Source of the DNA: Pseudonocardia halophobica | GTDB taxonomy: Bacteria; Actinomycetota; Actinomycetes; Mycobacteriales; Pseudonocardiaceae | Assembly (NCBI RefSeq): GCF_027922425.1 | Contig: NZ_BSFQ01000055.1 | Coordinates: 1-36,120, forward strand | DNA: 36,120 nucleotides | Direction: 5' to 3' | Shown: piece after piece, positions 29,448 through 36,120 of the stretch | Layout of the letters: each line of letters opens with the position of its first letter | Position numbering within the stretch: position 1 is the first letter of the stretch | The notes under the pieces: generated by a model | What the model saw: the letters and a program-made list of their open reading frames with translations, nothing else | Told to the model about the DNA's origin: nothing | Databases searched by the model: none | Made by a program: the position numbers and the translations under genes

Positions 29448-30434
29448 GTGCCGCCTCGCCGCCTGATCGTCCCGTTCGTCCTGCTCGTCGGACTGCTGCT
29501 CACGGCCTGCTCCTCGGCCGAGCCCGCGGCGCCCGCCCCGTCGGCCGAGCCGGTCACGATCACCCACCTCTTCGGCACGACGACGATCCCGGCTCCGCCC
29601 ACCCGCGTCGTCACGTTGGGGGTCACGGACGCCGACGCGGCGCTGGCGCTCGGCACCACGCCCGTCGCGCTCACCGGCTACGCCTTCTACAGGTCGGCCG
29701 GCGGGCTCGGTCCGTGGGCGCGCCCGCTCGTCCGCGGTGACCAGCCGGTCCTCCTCGAGAGCGACTCGCAGCCGAACCTCGAGCAGATCGCCGGGCTGCG
29801 GCCGGACCTGATCATCGGGATCAACGCGGGCTTCGACCGGTCCGTCTACGAGAAGCTCTCGGCGATCGCGCCGACCATCGCCCGGCCCGAGGGCACCGCG
29901 GCCTACGCCGTCCCGCGCAGCGACGCCACCCGCGTGATCGCGCAGGCGCTCGGGAAGCCGGCCGAGGGCGAGGAGCTGATCCGCAAGGCGGACGACGCCT
30001 ACGCCGCCGCCGTCGCCGCCAACCCCGGCTTCCGCGGCAAGGTCGGCACCGTCGTGCTGCCCTACGACGGCAAGTACGGCGCCTACACCCCCGGCGACGC
30101 CCGCGGCCAGGTGATGGCCGGGCTCGGCTTCACGCTCCCGCAGGGCGTCGCGGCGCTCGACACGGGCGAGCGGTTCTTCGTCGAGGTGGCGCCGGAGCAG
30201 GCCGGGATCCTCGACGGCGACGTCCTCGTGATGCTGGCCGACCAGCCCGCCGCCCGCTCCACCGTCGACGGCGACGCCGTCCTGCAGCAGGTCCCGGTCG
30301 TCGCGGACGGGCGCATGCTCGTCCCGGACACCGACACGCGGGGCGCGATGACCTACAACAGCGTCCTCTCGGTCCCCTACGCCCTCGACCACCTGGTCCC
30401 GCAGCTCTCCGCCGCCCTCGCGACCCAGGCCTGA
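29448..30434 (+). CDS. Iron-siderophore ABC transporter substrate-binding lipoprotein (FecB/FepB-like)
   Basis: The N-terminus MPPRRLIVPFVLLVGLLLTAC is a lipoprotein signal with lipobox LTAC (Cys21), so the mature protein is anchored on the outer face of the membrane. The core has TTTIPAPPTRVVTLGVTDADA (typical cluster A beginning), LEQIAGLRPDLIIGINAGF, YEKLSAIAPTIA, and a C-terminal DHLVPQLSAAL helix. These are the marks of a helical-backbone siderophore/heme/cobalamin binding protein; the ligand is probably a ferric siderophore. It is 328 residues long. No permease or ATPase lies beside it, so it is orphan here. Its GTG is nine bases after the iron-type box. Confidence 0.85.
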   Translation: MPPRRLIVPFVLLVGLLLTACSSAEPAAPAPSAEPVTITHLFGTTTIPAPPTRVVTLGVTDADAALALGTTPVALTGYAFYRSAGGLGPWARPLVRGDQPVLLESDSQPNLEQIAGLRPDLIIGINAGFDRSVYEKLSAIAPTIARPEGTAAYAVPRSDATRVIAQALGKPAEGEELIRKADDAYAAAVAANPGFRGKVGTVVLPYDGKYGAYTPGDARGQVMAGLGFTLPQGVAALDTGERFFVEVAPEQAGILDGDVLVMLADQPAARSTVDGDAVLQQVPVVADGRMLVPDTDTRGAMTYNSVLSVPYALDHLVPQLSAALATQA

Positions 30435-30468
30435 CCGGCCCGCGGCCCGCCGCAAGAGCTGGGGCCCG

Positions 30469-31203
30469 CTACACCACCAACGACGTGCGCACCGTGTACT
30501 GGGAGGCGCGGTAGACGTGCGTGCCCGTCTCCACGAAGGCGCCGGTGTCGTCGTAGACCGAGCGGCGGACCGTCACGCACGCCGCCGGCTCCTCCTCGCC
30601 GAGCAGCGTCGCCTCCGCCTCGGTCATCAGCCGCGCCCCGATGCTCTGGTGCGCGATCCGGAAGCTCGCCCCCTGCGCCCGCAGTAGCGCGTAGAGCCCG
30701 GTGCGCTCCAGGTCCGGGCCGGCGACGCCGAAGTGCGCGGGCAGGTAGTTGGTGAGGATCGCCAGCCGCACCCCGTCGGCGCTGCGCAACCGCCGGATCC
30801 GGGTCAGGCGGGCCGGCAGCCCGGGCGGCTCCGGTACCTCCTCGGCGCCGCACTCGTCCAGCGACAGCAGCTCGGTCCCGGGCACCCGCCCCTCGGCGGC
30901 GAGGTCGTCGAACAGGCTGGTCAGTCGCACCTCGCGGCGCACGTGCGGCTGCACGACCTGGGTGCCGACGCCCCGCTTCCGCACCAGCATCCCGCGGGTC
31001 ACCAGCTCCTGGATCGCCTGCCGCGCCGTCGGCCGGGCGAGGCCGAGCCGCGCGGTCAGCGCCACCTCGTTCTCGAGCCGGTCGCCGGGCTTGAGGACCC
31101 CGGTCTCGATCGCGCGCTCGATGGCCAGCGCGAGCTGGTGGTAGAGCGGGACCGGGCTGGTCCGGTCCAGCTCGACCTCGAACGCGACGGGGGTGTCCTC
31201 CAT
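30469..31203 (-). CDS. GntR/UTRA-family repressor, probable regulator of the inositol genes
   Basis: Winged helix-turn-helix: PVPLYHQLALAIERAI, LKPGDRLENEVALTARLGLA and TARQAIQELVTRGML are the GntR core (residues about 15-75). The C-terminal part, with LTRIRRLRSADGVRLA, LLRAQGASFRIAHQSIGAR and ASQYTVRTSLVV, is a UTRA ligand-binding domain. It is divergent from iolC across 108 bases holding several dyads, the normal arrangement for a catabolic repressor. In C. glutamicum the iol repressor IolR is also GntR type, which supports the role. The inducer would be an inositol-pathway intermediate. Start: ATG giving MEDTPVAFEVE; the ribosome-binding site is poor. Confidence 0.85.
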   Translation of the reverse strand: MEDTPVAFEVELDRTSPVPLYHQLALAIERAIETGVLKPGDRLENEVALTARLGLARPTARQAIQELVTRGMLVRKRGVGTQVVQPHVRREVRLTSLFDDLAAEGRVPGTELLSLDECGAEEVPEPPGLPARLTRIRRLRSADGVRLAILTNYLPAHFGVAGPDLERTGLYALLRAQGASFRIAHQSIGARLMTEAEATLLGEEEPAACVTVRRSVYDDTGAFVETGTHVYRASQYTVRTSLVV

Positions 31204-31311
31204 GGGAGCGAGGCTACAAGTGAGTACGTAACTATGTATAGACAAAGTACCGACGGACACGTAGCTTCGAAGCCGTCGGACAGCGCGTAACGAGACGTCG
31301 AAGAGGACTCG
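31204..31311. promoter_or_regulatory. Regulator-iolC intergenic region with palindromes
   Basis: GCTTCGAAGC (31264-31273) is a perfect 10-bp palindrome. CCGACGG (31250-31256) and CCGTCGG (31273-31279) are inverted around it. A lower-GC core with TATGTATAG near 31235 could be a -10 region. These are candidate sites for the GntR repressor and for the promoters of both divergent genes. GAAGAGGA is the iolC ribosome-binding site. Confidence 0.45.
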
Positions 31312-32292
31312 ATGAGCGAACCAGCAGAGGTGTTGACCTTCGGGCGCGCCGGGGTGGACATCTATCCCCTGCAGGTCGGGGTGGGCCTGGAGGACGTCGA
31401 GTCCTTCGGCAAGTTCCTGGGCGGCACCACCGCCAACGTCGCCGTCGCCGCCGCGCGGCTCGGCCGGCGGGCCGCCATCATCACCGGGGTCGGCGACGAC
31501 CCGTTCGGCCGCTACGTCCGGCAGGAGCTGCGCCGGCTCGGGGTGAGCGACGCGCACGTCGTGACCAACCACGAGTACCCGACGCCGGTCACGTTCTGCG
31601 AGATCTTCCCGCCGGACGACTTCCCGCTGTACTTCTACCGCAAGCCGAAGGCCCCGGACCTGCAGGTCACTGCCGCGGACATCGACCTCGACGCCGTCCG
31701 CGCGGCCGACCTGCTGTGGCTCTCCGTGACCGGGCTGTCCGAGGAGCCGAGCCGCGGCGCCCACCACGAGGTGCTCGCCGCGCGCGACGGCGGGCGGGAT
31801 CGGGTCGGCCACACCGTGCTCGACCTCGACTACCGCCCCATGTTCTGGGAGACCCCGGCCGCGGCCACCGAGCAGATCCAGAAGATCCTCGGCCAGGTCA
31901 CCGTGGCCGTGGGCAACCGCGAGGAGTGCGAGGTCGCTATCGGCGAGACCGACCCGGAGAAGGCGGCCGACGCGCTGCTCGACGCGGGCGTGGAGCTGGC
32001 CATCGTCAAGCAGGGCCCCAAGGGCGTGCTGGCGAAGAGCCGCACCGAGCGCGTCGTCTCCCCGCCCATCTCGATCACTCCCTACAACGGCCTCGGCGCC
32101 GGCGACAGCTTCGGCGGCTCGCTGGCCCACGGCCTGCTGGCCGGCTGGCCCCTGGAGAAGGTGCTCAGCCGGGCCAACGCCGCGGGCGCGATCGTCGCGT
32201 CCCGCCTGGAGTGCTCCACCGCGATGCCCACCGCCGGGGAGATCGACGTCCTCCTCGCCGGCGGCGACCCCAACGAGAAGGTGAGCGCGTGA
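31312..32292 (+). CDS. iolC: 5-dehydro-2-deoxygluconokinase IolC (PfkB family)
   Basis: This kinase phosphorylates 5-keto-2-deoxygluconate, the fourth-stage intermediate of myo-inositol breakdown. PfkB signatures are LTFGRAGVDIYPLQVG (start of the sheet), FGKFLGGTTANVAVAAARLG and the C-terminal catalytic loop YNGLGAGDSFGGSLAHGLLA (GAGD with the base Asp). The substrate-binding DYRPMFWETP segment is common in IolC proteins. It is 326 residues long. Start: ATG with GAAGAGGA about four to eight bases upstream. Its stop overlaps the next start (GTGA). It opens the plus-strand inositol operon. Confidence 0.93.
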   Translation: MSEPAEVLTFGRAGVDIYPLQVGVGLEDVESFGKFLGGTTANVAVAAARLGRRAAIITGVGDDPFGRYVRQELRRLGVSDAHVVTNHEYPTPVTFCEIFPPDDFPLYFYRKPKAPDLQVTAADIDLDAVRAADLLWLSVTGLSEEPSRGAHHEVLAARDGGRDRVGHTVLDLDYRPMFWETPAAATEQIQKILGQVTVAVGNREECEVAIGETDPEKAADALLDAGVELAIVKQGPKGVLAKSRTERVVSPPISITPYNGLGAGDSFGGSLAHGLLAGWPLEKVLSRANAAGAIVASRLECSTAMPTAGEIDVLLAGGDPNEKVSA

Positions 32293-33188
32293 GCTTCGCC
32301 AAGGACTACGACGAGCTCCGCGACATCCGGTTCTACGAGCCGCAGCGGATCACCGAGCTCCTGGCCGCGCGCCGGCGCCGCCCGTTCGTCCCCTCCGACG
32401 GCCGGCTGATGATCGTCGCCGCCGACCACCCCGCCCGCGGTGCCCTGTCGGCGCGCGGCCGGGCGGACGCGATGGCGAGCCGCCCCGAGCTGCTGGACCG
32501 CCTGGTCACGGCGCTGTCCCGCCCCGGCGTGGACGGCGTGCTCGGCACCGCGGACATCCTCGAGGACCTGCTGCTGCTCGGCGCCCTGGAGGGCAAGGTC
32601 GTCGTCTCCTCGATGAACCGCGGCGGCCTGCAGGGCTCCGTGTTCGAGATGGACGACCGGCTCACCGGCTACGACGTCGCGGGCACCGCGGAGGCGGGTT
32701 TCGAGGCGATCAAGATGCTGACCCGCATCGACCTCGACGACCACGCGACCGTCTCCACCCTGGAGACCTGCGCGCAGGTGGTCACCGAGGCCAACCGGGC
32801 CGGCGTCGTCGCGATGGTCGAGCCGTTCATGTCCCGCCGGGTCGACGGCCGCATCATCAACGACCTCTCCACCGAGGCCGTGATCAAGTCCGTGCACATC
32901 GCCCAGGGCCTGGGCGCCTCCAGCGCCTACACCTGGATGAAGCTGCCGGTGGTCGACGGCATGGAGCGGGTCATGGAGGCCACGACCCTGCCGACGCTGC
33001 TGCTGGGCGGCGACCCGACCGGTGCCCCCGAGGAGACCTACGCCTCCTGGAAGGCCGCGCTGGAGCTCCCGTCCGTGCGCGGCCTGATCGTCGGCCGCGC
33101 GCTGCTCTACCCCGAGGACGGCGACGTCGCGAGTGCCGTCGACACCGCCGTCTCCCTCGTCCGCCCGCAGGAGGTCGTCGCCGCATGA
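32289..33188 (+). CDS. Cgl0159-family (beta/alpha)8 aldolase-like protein of the inositol operon
   Basis: The protein carries GRLMIVAADHPARGALSARG near the start, VVSSMNRGGLQGS, TRIDLDDHATVSTLE, and later MVEPFMSR and LPTLLLGGDPTG. This is the barrel family seen at the same place in corynebacterial iol clusters (Cgl0159). It is a likely substitute for IolJ, the aldolase that cleaves phosphorylated 5-keto-2-deoxygluconate to dihydroxyacetone phosphate and malonic semialdehyde; that is an inference from position. K in YTWMKLPVV is a candidate Schiff-base residue. It is 299 residues long. It starts at a GTG inside the iolC stop and ends in an ATGA overlap with iolB. Confidence 0.85.
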   Translation: MSFAKDYDELRDIRFYEPQRITELLAARRRRPFVPSDGRLMIVAADHPARGALSARGRADAMASRPELLDRLVTALSRPGVDGVLGTADILEDLLLLGALEGKVVVSSMNRGGLQGSVFEMDDRLTGYDVAGTAEAGFEAIKMLTRIDLDDHATVSTLETCAQVVTEANRAGVVAMVEPFMSRRVDGRIINDLSTEAVIKSVHIAQGLGASSAYTWMKLPVVDGMERVMEATTLPTLLLGGDPTGAPEETYASWKAALELPSVRGLIVGRALLYPEDGDVASAVDTAVSLVRPQEVVAA

Positions 33189-34087
33189 GCGAGCTGTACA
33201 TCCCCGCCGGCACCGGTGCCGCCGACGGCTACGAGCTCGAGGTGACCCCGAAGTCCGCGGACCGGGGGACGGCAGCCGGCGGAGCCGGCGAGGTGGGTAG
33301 GCACTGGGAGCACTCCAGCCTGCGGATCGTCTCCCTCGCGCCCGGCGCCGAGCGGACCGTCGAGACCGGCACCGAGGAGATGTTCGTGGTGCCGCTCAAC
33401 GGCTCCGCCACCGTCACCCTCGGGTCGGAGACCCACACGCTGCAGGGCCGCGCGAACGTCTTCGAGGGCCCGACGGACGTCTCCTACCTGCCGATCCACT
33501 CCACCGTCACGATCGCCTCGGAGGCCGGCGGTCGGTTCGCGCTGTGCGGCGCGCAGTGCGAGCAGGAGCTGCCCTTCCGGTACGGCCCCAAGGCCGAGGT
33601 GCCGGTCGAGCTGCGCGGGGCGGGGCAGGCCAGCCGCCAGGTGCGCAACTTCGGCACCGTCGGCTCCTTCGAGGCCGGCTCGATCATCGCCTGCGAGGTC
33701 ATCACCCCCGGCGGCAACTGGTCGAGCTACCCCGCGCACAAGCACGACGAGGCGGGCCCGCACGAGTCGCAGCTCGAGGAGATCTACTACTTCGAGATCG
33801 CGCCCGGACCCGCAGGCCAGCCCGGCCTGGGCTTCCACCGTACGAGCAGCTCGCCGGGCCACGAGATCGACATCATGGTCGAGGTCCACGACCGCGACAC
33901 CGTGCTCATCCCGTGGGGCTGGCACGGTCCGTGCGCCGCGGCGCCCGGGCACGACATGTACTACCTGAACGTGATGGCCGGCCCCGGCGAGGAGCGCGCC
34001 TGGCTCATCACCGACCACCCCGACCAGGCCTGGATCCGCGACACGTGGGCCGACCAGGCGATCGACTCCCGCCTCGGAGGCCAGTGA
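33185..34087 (+). CDS. iolB: 5-deoxy-glucuronate isomerase IolB
   Basis: A bicupin isomerase that converts 5-deoxyglucuronate to 5-keto-2-deoxygluconate. The second cupin has the metal-binding SYPAHKHDEAGPHESQLEEI (His-x-His then a Glu), followed by YYFEIAPGP. A late His near GWHGPCAAAPGHDMYYLNV completes the site. The first cupin-like half includes EHSSLRIVSLAPGAERTVE and EEMFVVPLNGSATV. The length of 300 residues is typical. It is coupled to the aldolase gene by an ATGA overlap and to iolD by TGATG. Confidence 0.93.
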   Translation: MSELYIPAGTGAADGYELEVTPKSADRGTAAGGAGEVGRHWEHSSLRIVSLAPGAERTVETGTEEMFVVPLNGSATVTLGSETHTLQGRANVFEGPTDVSYLPIHSTVTIASEAGGRFALCGAQCEQELPFRYGPKAEVPVELRGAGQASRQVRNFGTVGSFEAGSIIACEVITPGGNWSSYPAHKHDEAGPHESQLEEIYYFEIAPGPAGQPGLGFHRTSSSPGHEIDIMVEVHDRDTVLIPWGWHGPCAAAPGHDMYYLNVMAGPGEERAWLITDHPDQAWIRDTWADQAIDSRLGGQ

Positions 34088-36000
34088 TGGCAGCGTCGTC
34101 CACGGTCCGGCTCACCGTCGCGCAGGCCACGGTGAAGTTCCTCGCCGCGCAGTACAGCGAGCGCGACGGCGTCGAGCAGAAGCTCTTCGCCGGCTGCTTC
34201 GGCATCTTCGGCCACGGCAACGTGGCCGGCCTCGGCCAGGCGCTGCTGCAGGCCGAGCTGCAGGAGCCCGACGCCCTGCCGTACGTGCTCGGCCGCAACG
34301 AGCAGGCGATGGTGCACACCGCCGTCGCCTACGCGCGGATGAAGGACCGGCTGCAGACCTGGGCGGTCTCGTCGAGCGTCGGCCCGGGCGCCACCAACAT
34401 GGTCACCGGCGCCGCGCTCGCCACGATCAACCGCATCCCGGTGCTGCTGCTGCCTGCGGACACCTTCGCCGACCGCGCGGCGTCCCCGCTGCTGCAGGAG
34501 CTCGAGCTGCCCTACGCGGGCGACGTCACGGTCAACGACGTCTTCCGCCCGGTGTCGAAGTACTTCGACCGGGTCTGGCGCCCCGAGCAGCTGCCCGCGG
34601 CCCTGCTGTCCGCGATGCGGGTGCTCACCGACCCGGCCGAGACCGGCGCCGTGACCGTCTGCTTCCCGCAGGACGTGCAGGCGCAGGAGCACGACTGGGA
34701 CGCCGACCTGTTCGCGAAGCGGGTCTGGCACGTCGCGCGGCCGCTGCCCGAGAAGGCCAGGGTCACCCGCGCCGCGGAGATCATCAAGAGCGCGAAGAAG
34801 CCGCTGATCGTCGCCGGTGGCGGCATCCACTACTCGGGCGCGAACGAGGCGCTCGCCGCGCTCTGCGAGGCCACCGGGATCCCGGTGGGCCAGACCCAGG
34901 CGGGCAAGGGCACGCTGGTGTTCGACCACCCGCAGTGCCTGGGCGCCATCGGCTCCACCGGCACCACCGCGGCGAACGCCGTCGCGAAGGACGCCGACGT
35001 GGTGATCGGCATCGGCACCCGGTACGAGGACTTCACCACGGCCAGCCGCACGGCGTTCCAGAACCCGGACGTCCGGTTCGTGAACGTCAACGTGGCGCCG
35101 ATCGACGTCGTCAAGCACTCCGGTGCCTCGGTCCTCGCCGACGCGCGGGAGACCCTCGAGGCTCTTCTCCCGCTGCTCGACGGGTACACGGTCGCCGACG
35201 CGTACAAGGCCGAGTACGCCGAGCTCGACCGCGTGTGGACGGAGACGGTCAGGTCCGTCTACGAGCCCGAGATCCCGAGCAACGGGGCGGCCGGCCTGCT
35301 GACCCAGAACGAGGTCATCGGGATGGTCAACGAGCTGTCCGACCCGCGCGACGTCGTGGTGTGCGCCGCCGGCTCGATGCCCGGTGACCTGCACAAGCTC
35401 TGGCAGACGCGGGACGCCAAGGGCTACCACGTGGAGTACGGCTACTCCTGCATGGGCTACGAGGTCGCGGGCGGCCTCGGCGTCCGGCTGGCCTGCCCCG
35501 ACCGGGACGTCTTCGTCATGGTCGGCGACGGGTCCTACCTGATGATGGCCACCGAGCTCGCCACGGCGGTGCAGGAGGGCATCAAGGTCATCACCGTGCT
35601 GGTGCAGAACCACGGCTTCGCGTCCATCGGCTCGCTGTCCGAGTCCCTCGGCTCGCAGCGCTTCGGCACGAAGTACCGCTACCGCAACGCCGAGACGGGC
35701 CGGCTCGACGGCGGGGTCCTCCCGCTGGACCTGGCGGCGAACGCGGAGAGCTTCGGCCTGCGGGTGATCCGCACGAAGACCCCGGAGGACTTCGCGGCGG
35801 CCATCGCCGAGGCGAAGAAGGCCACGGACAGCACGGTGATCTACGTGGAGACCGATCCGCTGATCGGCGCTCCGGACTCGGAGTCCTGGTGGGACGTCCC
35901 GGTCAGCGCGGTCTCGGAGCTCGAGTCGACGCAGTCCGCGCGCAAGGTCTACGACGAGCACAAGGCGACCCAGAAGTCGTTCCTGCGGCCCAGTTCCTGA
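34087..36000 (+). CDS. iolD: 3D-(3,5/4)-trihydroxycyclohexane-1,2-dione acylhydrolase IolD (ThDP enzyme)
   Basis: This thiamine-diphosphate enzyme hydrolyses the ring of the diketo-inositol intermediate to give 5-deoxyglucuronate. The N-terminal Pyr-type domain has the catalytic Glu in LGRNEQAMVHTAVAYAR (about residue 70) and WAVSSSVGPGATNMVTGAAL. The central domain has KPLIVAGGGIHYSGANEAL. The PP domain has the ThDP motif VGDGSYLMMATELATA (from about residue 479) ending at VQNHGFASIGS. The length of 637 residues is typical. The start ATG overlaps the iolB TGA by one base. It is followed by eight bases containing GGAGAG, then iolA. Confidence 0.95.
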   Translation: MAASSTVRLTVAQATVKFLAAQYSERDGVEQKLFAGCFGIFGHGNVAGLGQALLQAELQEPDALPYVLGRNEQAMVHTAVAYARMKDRLQTWAVSSSVGPGATNMVTGAALATINRIPVLLLPADTFADRAASPLLQELELPYAGDVTVNDVFRPVSKYFDRVWRPEQLPAALLSAMRVLTDPAETGAVTVCFPQDVQAQEHDWDADLFAKRVWHVARPLPEKARVTRAAEIIKSAKKPLIVAGGGIHYSGANEALAALCEATGIPVGQTQAGKGTLVFDHPQCLGAIGSTGTTAANAVAKDADVVIGIGTRYEDFTTASRTAFQNPDVRFVNVNVAPIDVVKHSGASVLADARETLEALLPLLDGYTVADAYKAEYAELDRVWTETVRSVYEPEIPSNGAAGLLTQNEVIGMVNELSDPRDVVVCAAGSMPGDLHKLWQTRDAKGYHVEYGYSCMGYEVAGGLGVRLACPDRDVFVMVGDGSYLMMATELATAVQEGIKVITVLVQNHGFASIGSLSESLGSQRFGTKYRYRNAETGRLDGGVLPLDLAANAESFGLRVIRTKTPEDFAAAIAEAKKATDSTVIYVETDPLIGAPDSESWWDVPVSAVSELESTQSARKVYDEHKATQKSFLRPSS

Positions 36001-36008
36001 GGAGAGAA

Positions 36009-36120
36009 ATGACGAACACGCTGTACCACTGGGCCAACGGCCAGAAGGTCGATGGCAAGTCCGGCCGGTTCTCGGACGTGACGAACCCGGCCACCGGCGA
36101 GGTCTCCGCGTCGCTGCCGT
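36009..36120 (+). CDS. iolA: Methylmalonate/malonate-semialdehyde dehydrogenase (acylating), N-terminus only, runs off window
   Basis: Only about 37 residues are visible: MTNTLYHWANGQKVDGKSG followed by RFSDVTNPATGEVSASLP. The DVTNPATGEV segment is the standard start of the MmsA/IolA aldehyde dehydrogenase subfamily, which converts malonic semialdehyde to acetyl-CoA. It fits as the last step of the operon. GGAGAG precedes the ATG. The catalytic Cys lies outside the window. Confidence 0.85.
   Translation, partial: MTNTLYHWANGQKVDGKSGRFSDVTNPATGEVSASLP

Noticed and set aside
30440..30468. Terminator between the siderophore lipoprotein and the GntR gene
   Set aside because: Only a five-base GGCCC/GGGCC stem is present in a GC-rich spacer, which is too weak.

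Overview
The window comes from a high-GC actinobacterium. GC-rich third positions, GTG starts, overlapping GTGA/ATGA stop-start junctions, F420-type and GyrI-like proteins, a DUF2332 protein, a FurA/Dps pair and a C. glutamicum-style myo-inositol cluster all fit this. Pseudonocardiaceae (for example Pseudonocardia) is my best guess by overall gene flavour, not a proven assignment.

Layout. (1) 1-6.2 kb looks like a degraded accessory region: the last codons of an IS110-like transposase, a small unknown protein, a truncated class II histone-deacetylase remnant with two compensating frameshifts, a small membrane protein, an acyl-CoA synthetase, a Cys-rich mini-protein, and an AdhE-type CoA-acylating aldehyde dehydrogenase. 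By eye the ligase/dehydrogenase stretch is less GC-rich than what follows. (2) 6.2-16.5 kb: a SAM methyltransferase divergent from a 1075-residue AAA-type ATPase regulator, an alpha/beta hydrolase, two gene relics (VOC protein, enolase-like C-terminus), a DUF2332 protein, a GyrI-like protein, an LLM flavin oxidoreductase, a nitrilase-fold protein whose catalytic Cys is Ala, and a globin. (3) 17-23.9 kb: the most striking block, a six-gene, almost gapless minus-strand operon rsbR-rsbS-rsbT-(HATPase+PP2C)-hybrid histidine kinase-REC/PP2C phosphatase. It meets a two-gene plus-strand STAS/anti-sigma-kinase pair tail to tail with overlapping stop codons. Together these parts could make a stressosome-to-partner-switch pathway with a phosphorelay built in; no sigma factor gene is present. 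(4) 24-28.3 kb: a Cys-rich metal-binding mini-protein, a UbiE-like methyltransferase, a P-loop kinase overlapping a GT39-like membrane protein, and an arrestin-like protein. (5) 28.4-30.4 kb: an iron/oxidative block of dps and a divergent fur regulator, then an iron-siderophore-type lipoprotein, with IdeR-like boxes and a symmetrical intergenic region. (6) 30.5-36.1 kb: a myo-inositol catabolic locus, a GntR regulator divergent from iolC, a Cgl0159-type aldolase, iolB, iolD and the start of iolA/mmsA, which runs off the window.

I found no rRNA, tRNA or CRISPR array. All functions are read from motifs and remembered family sequences; no database search was run.
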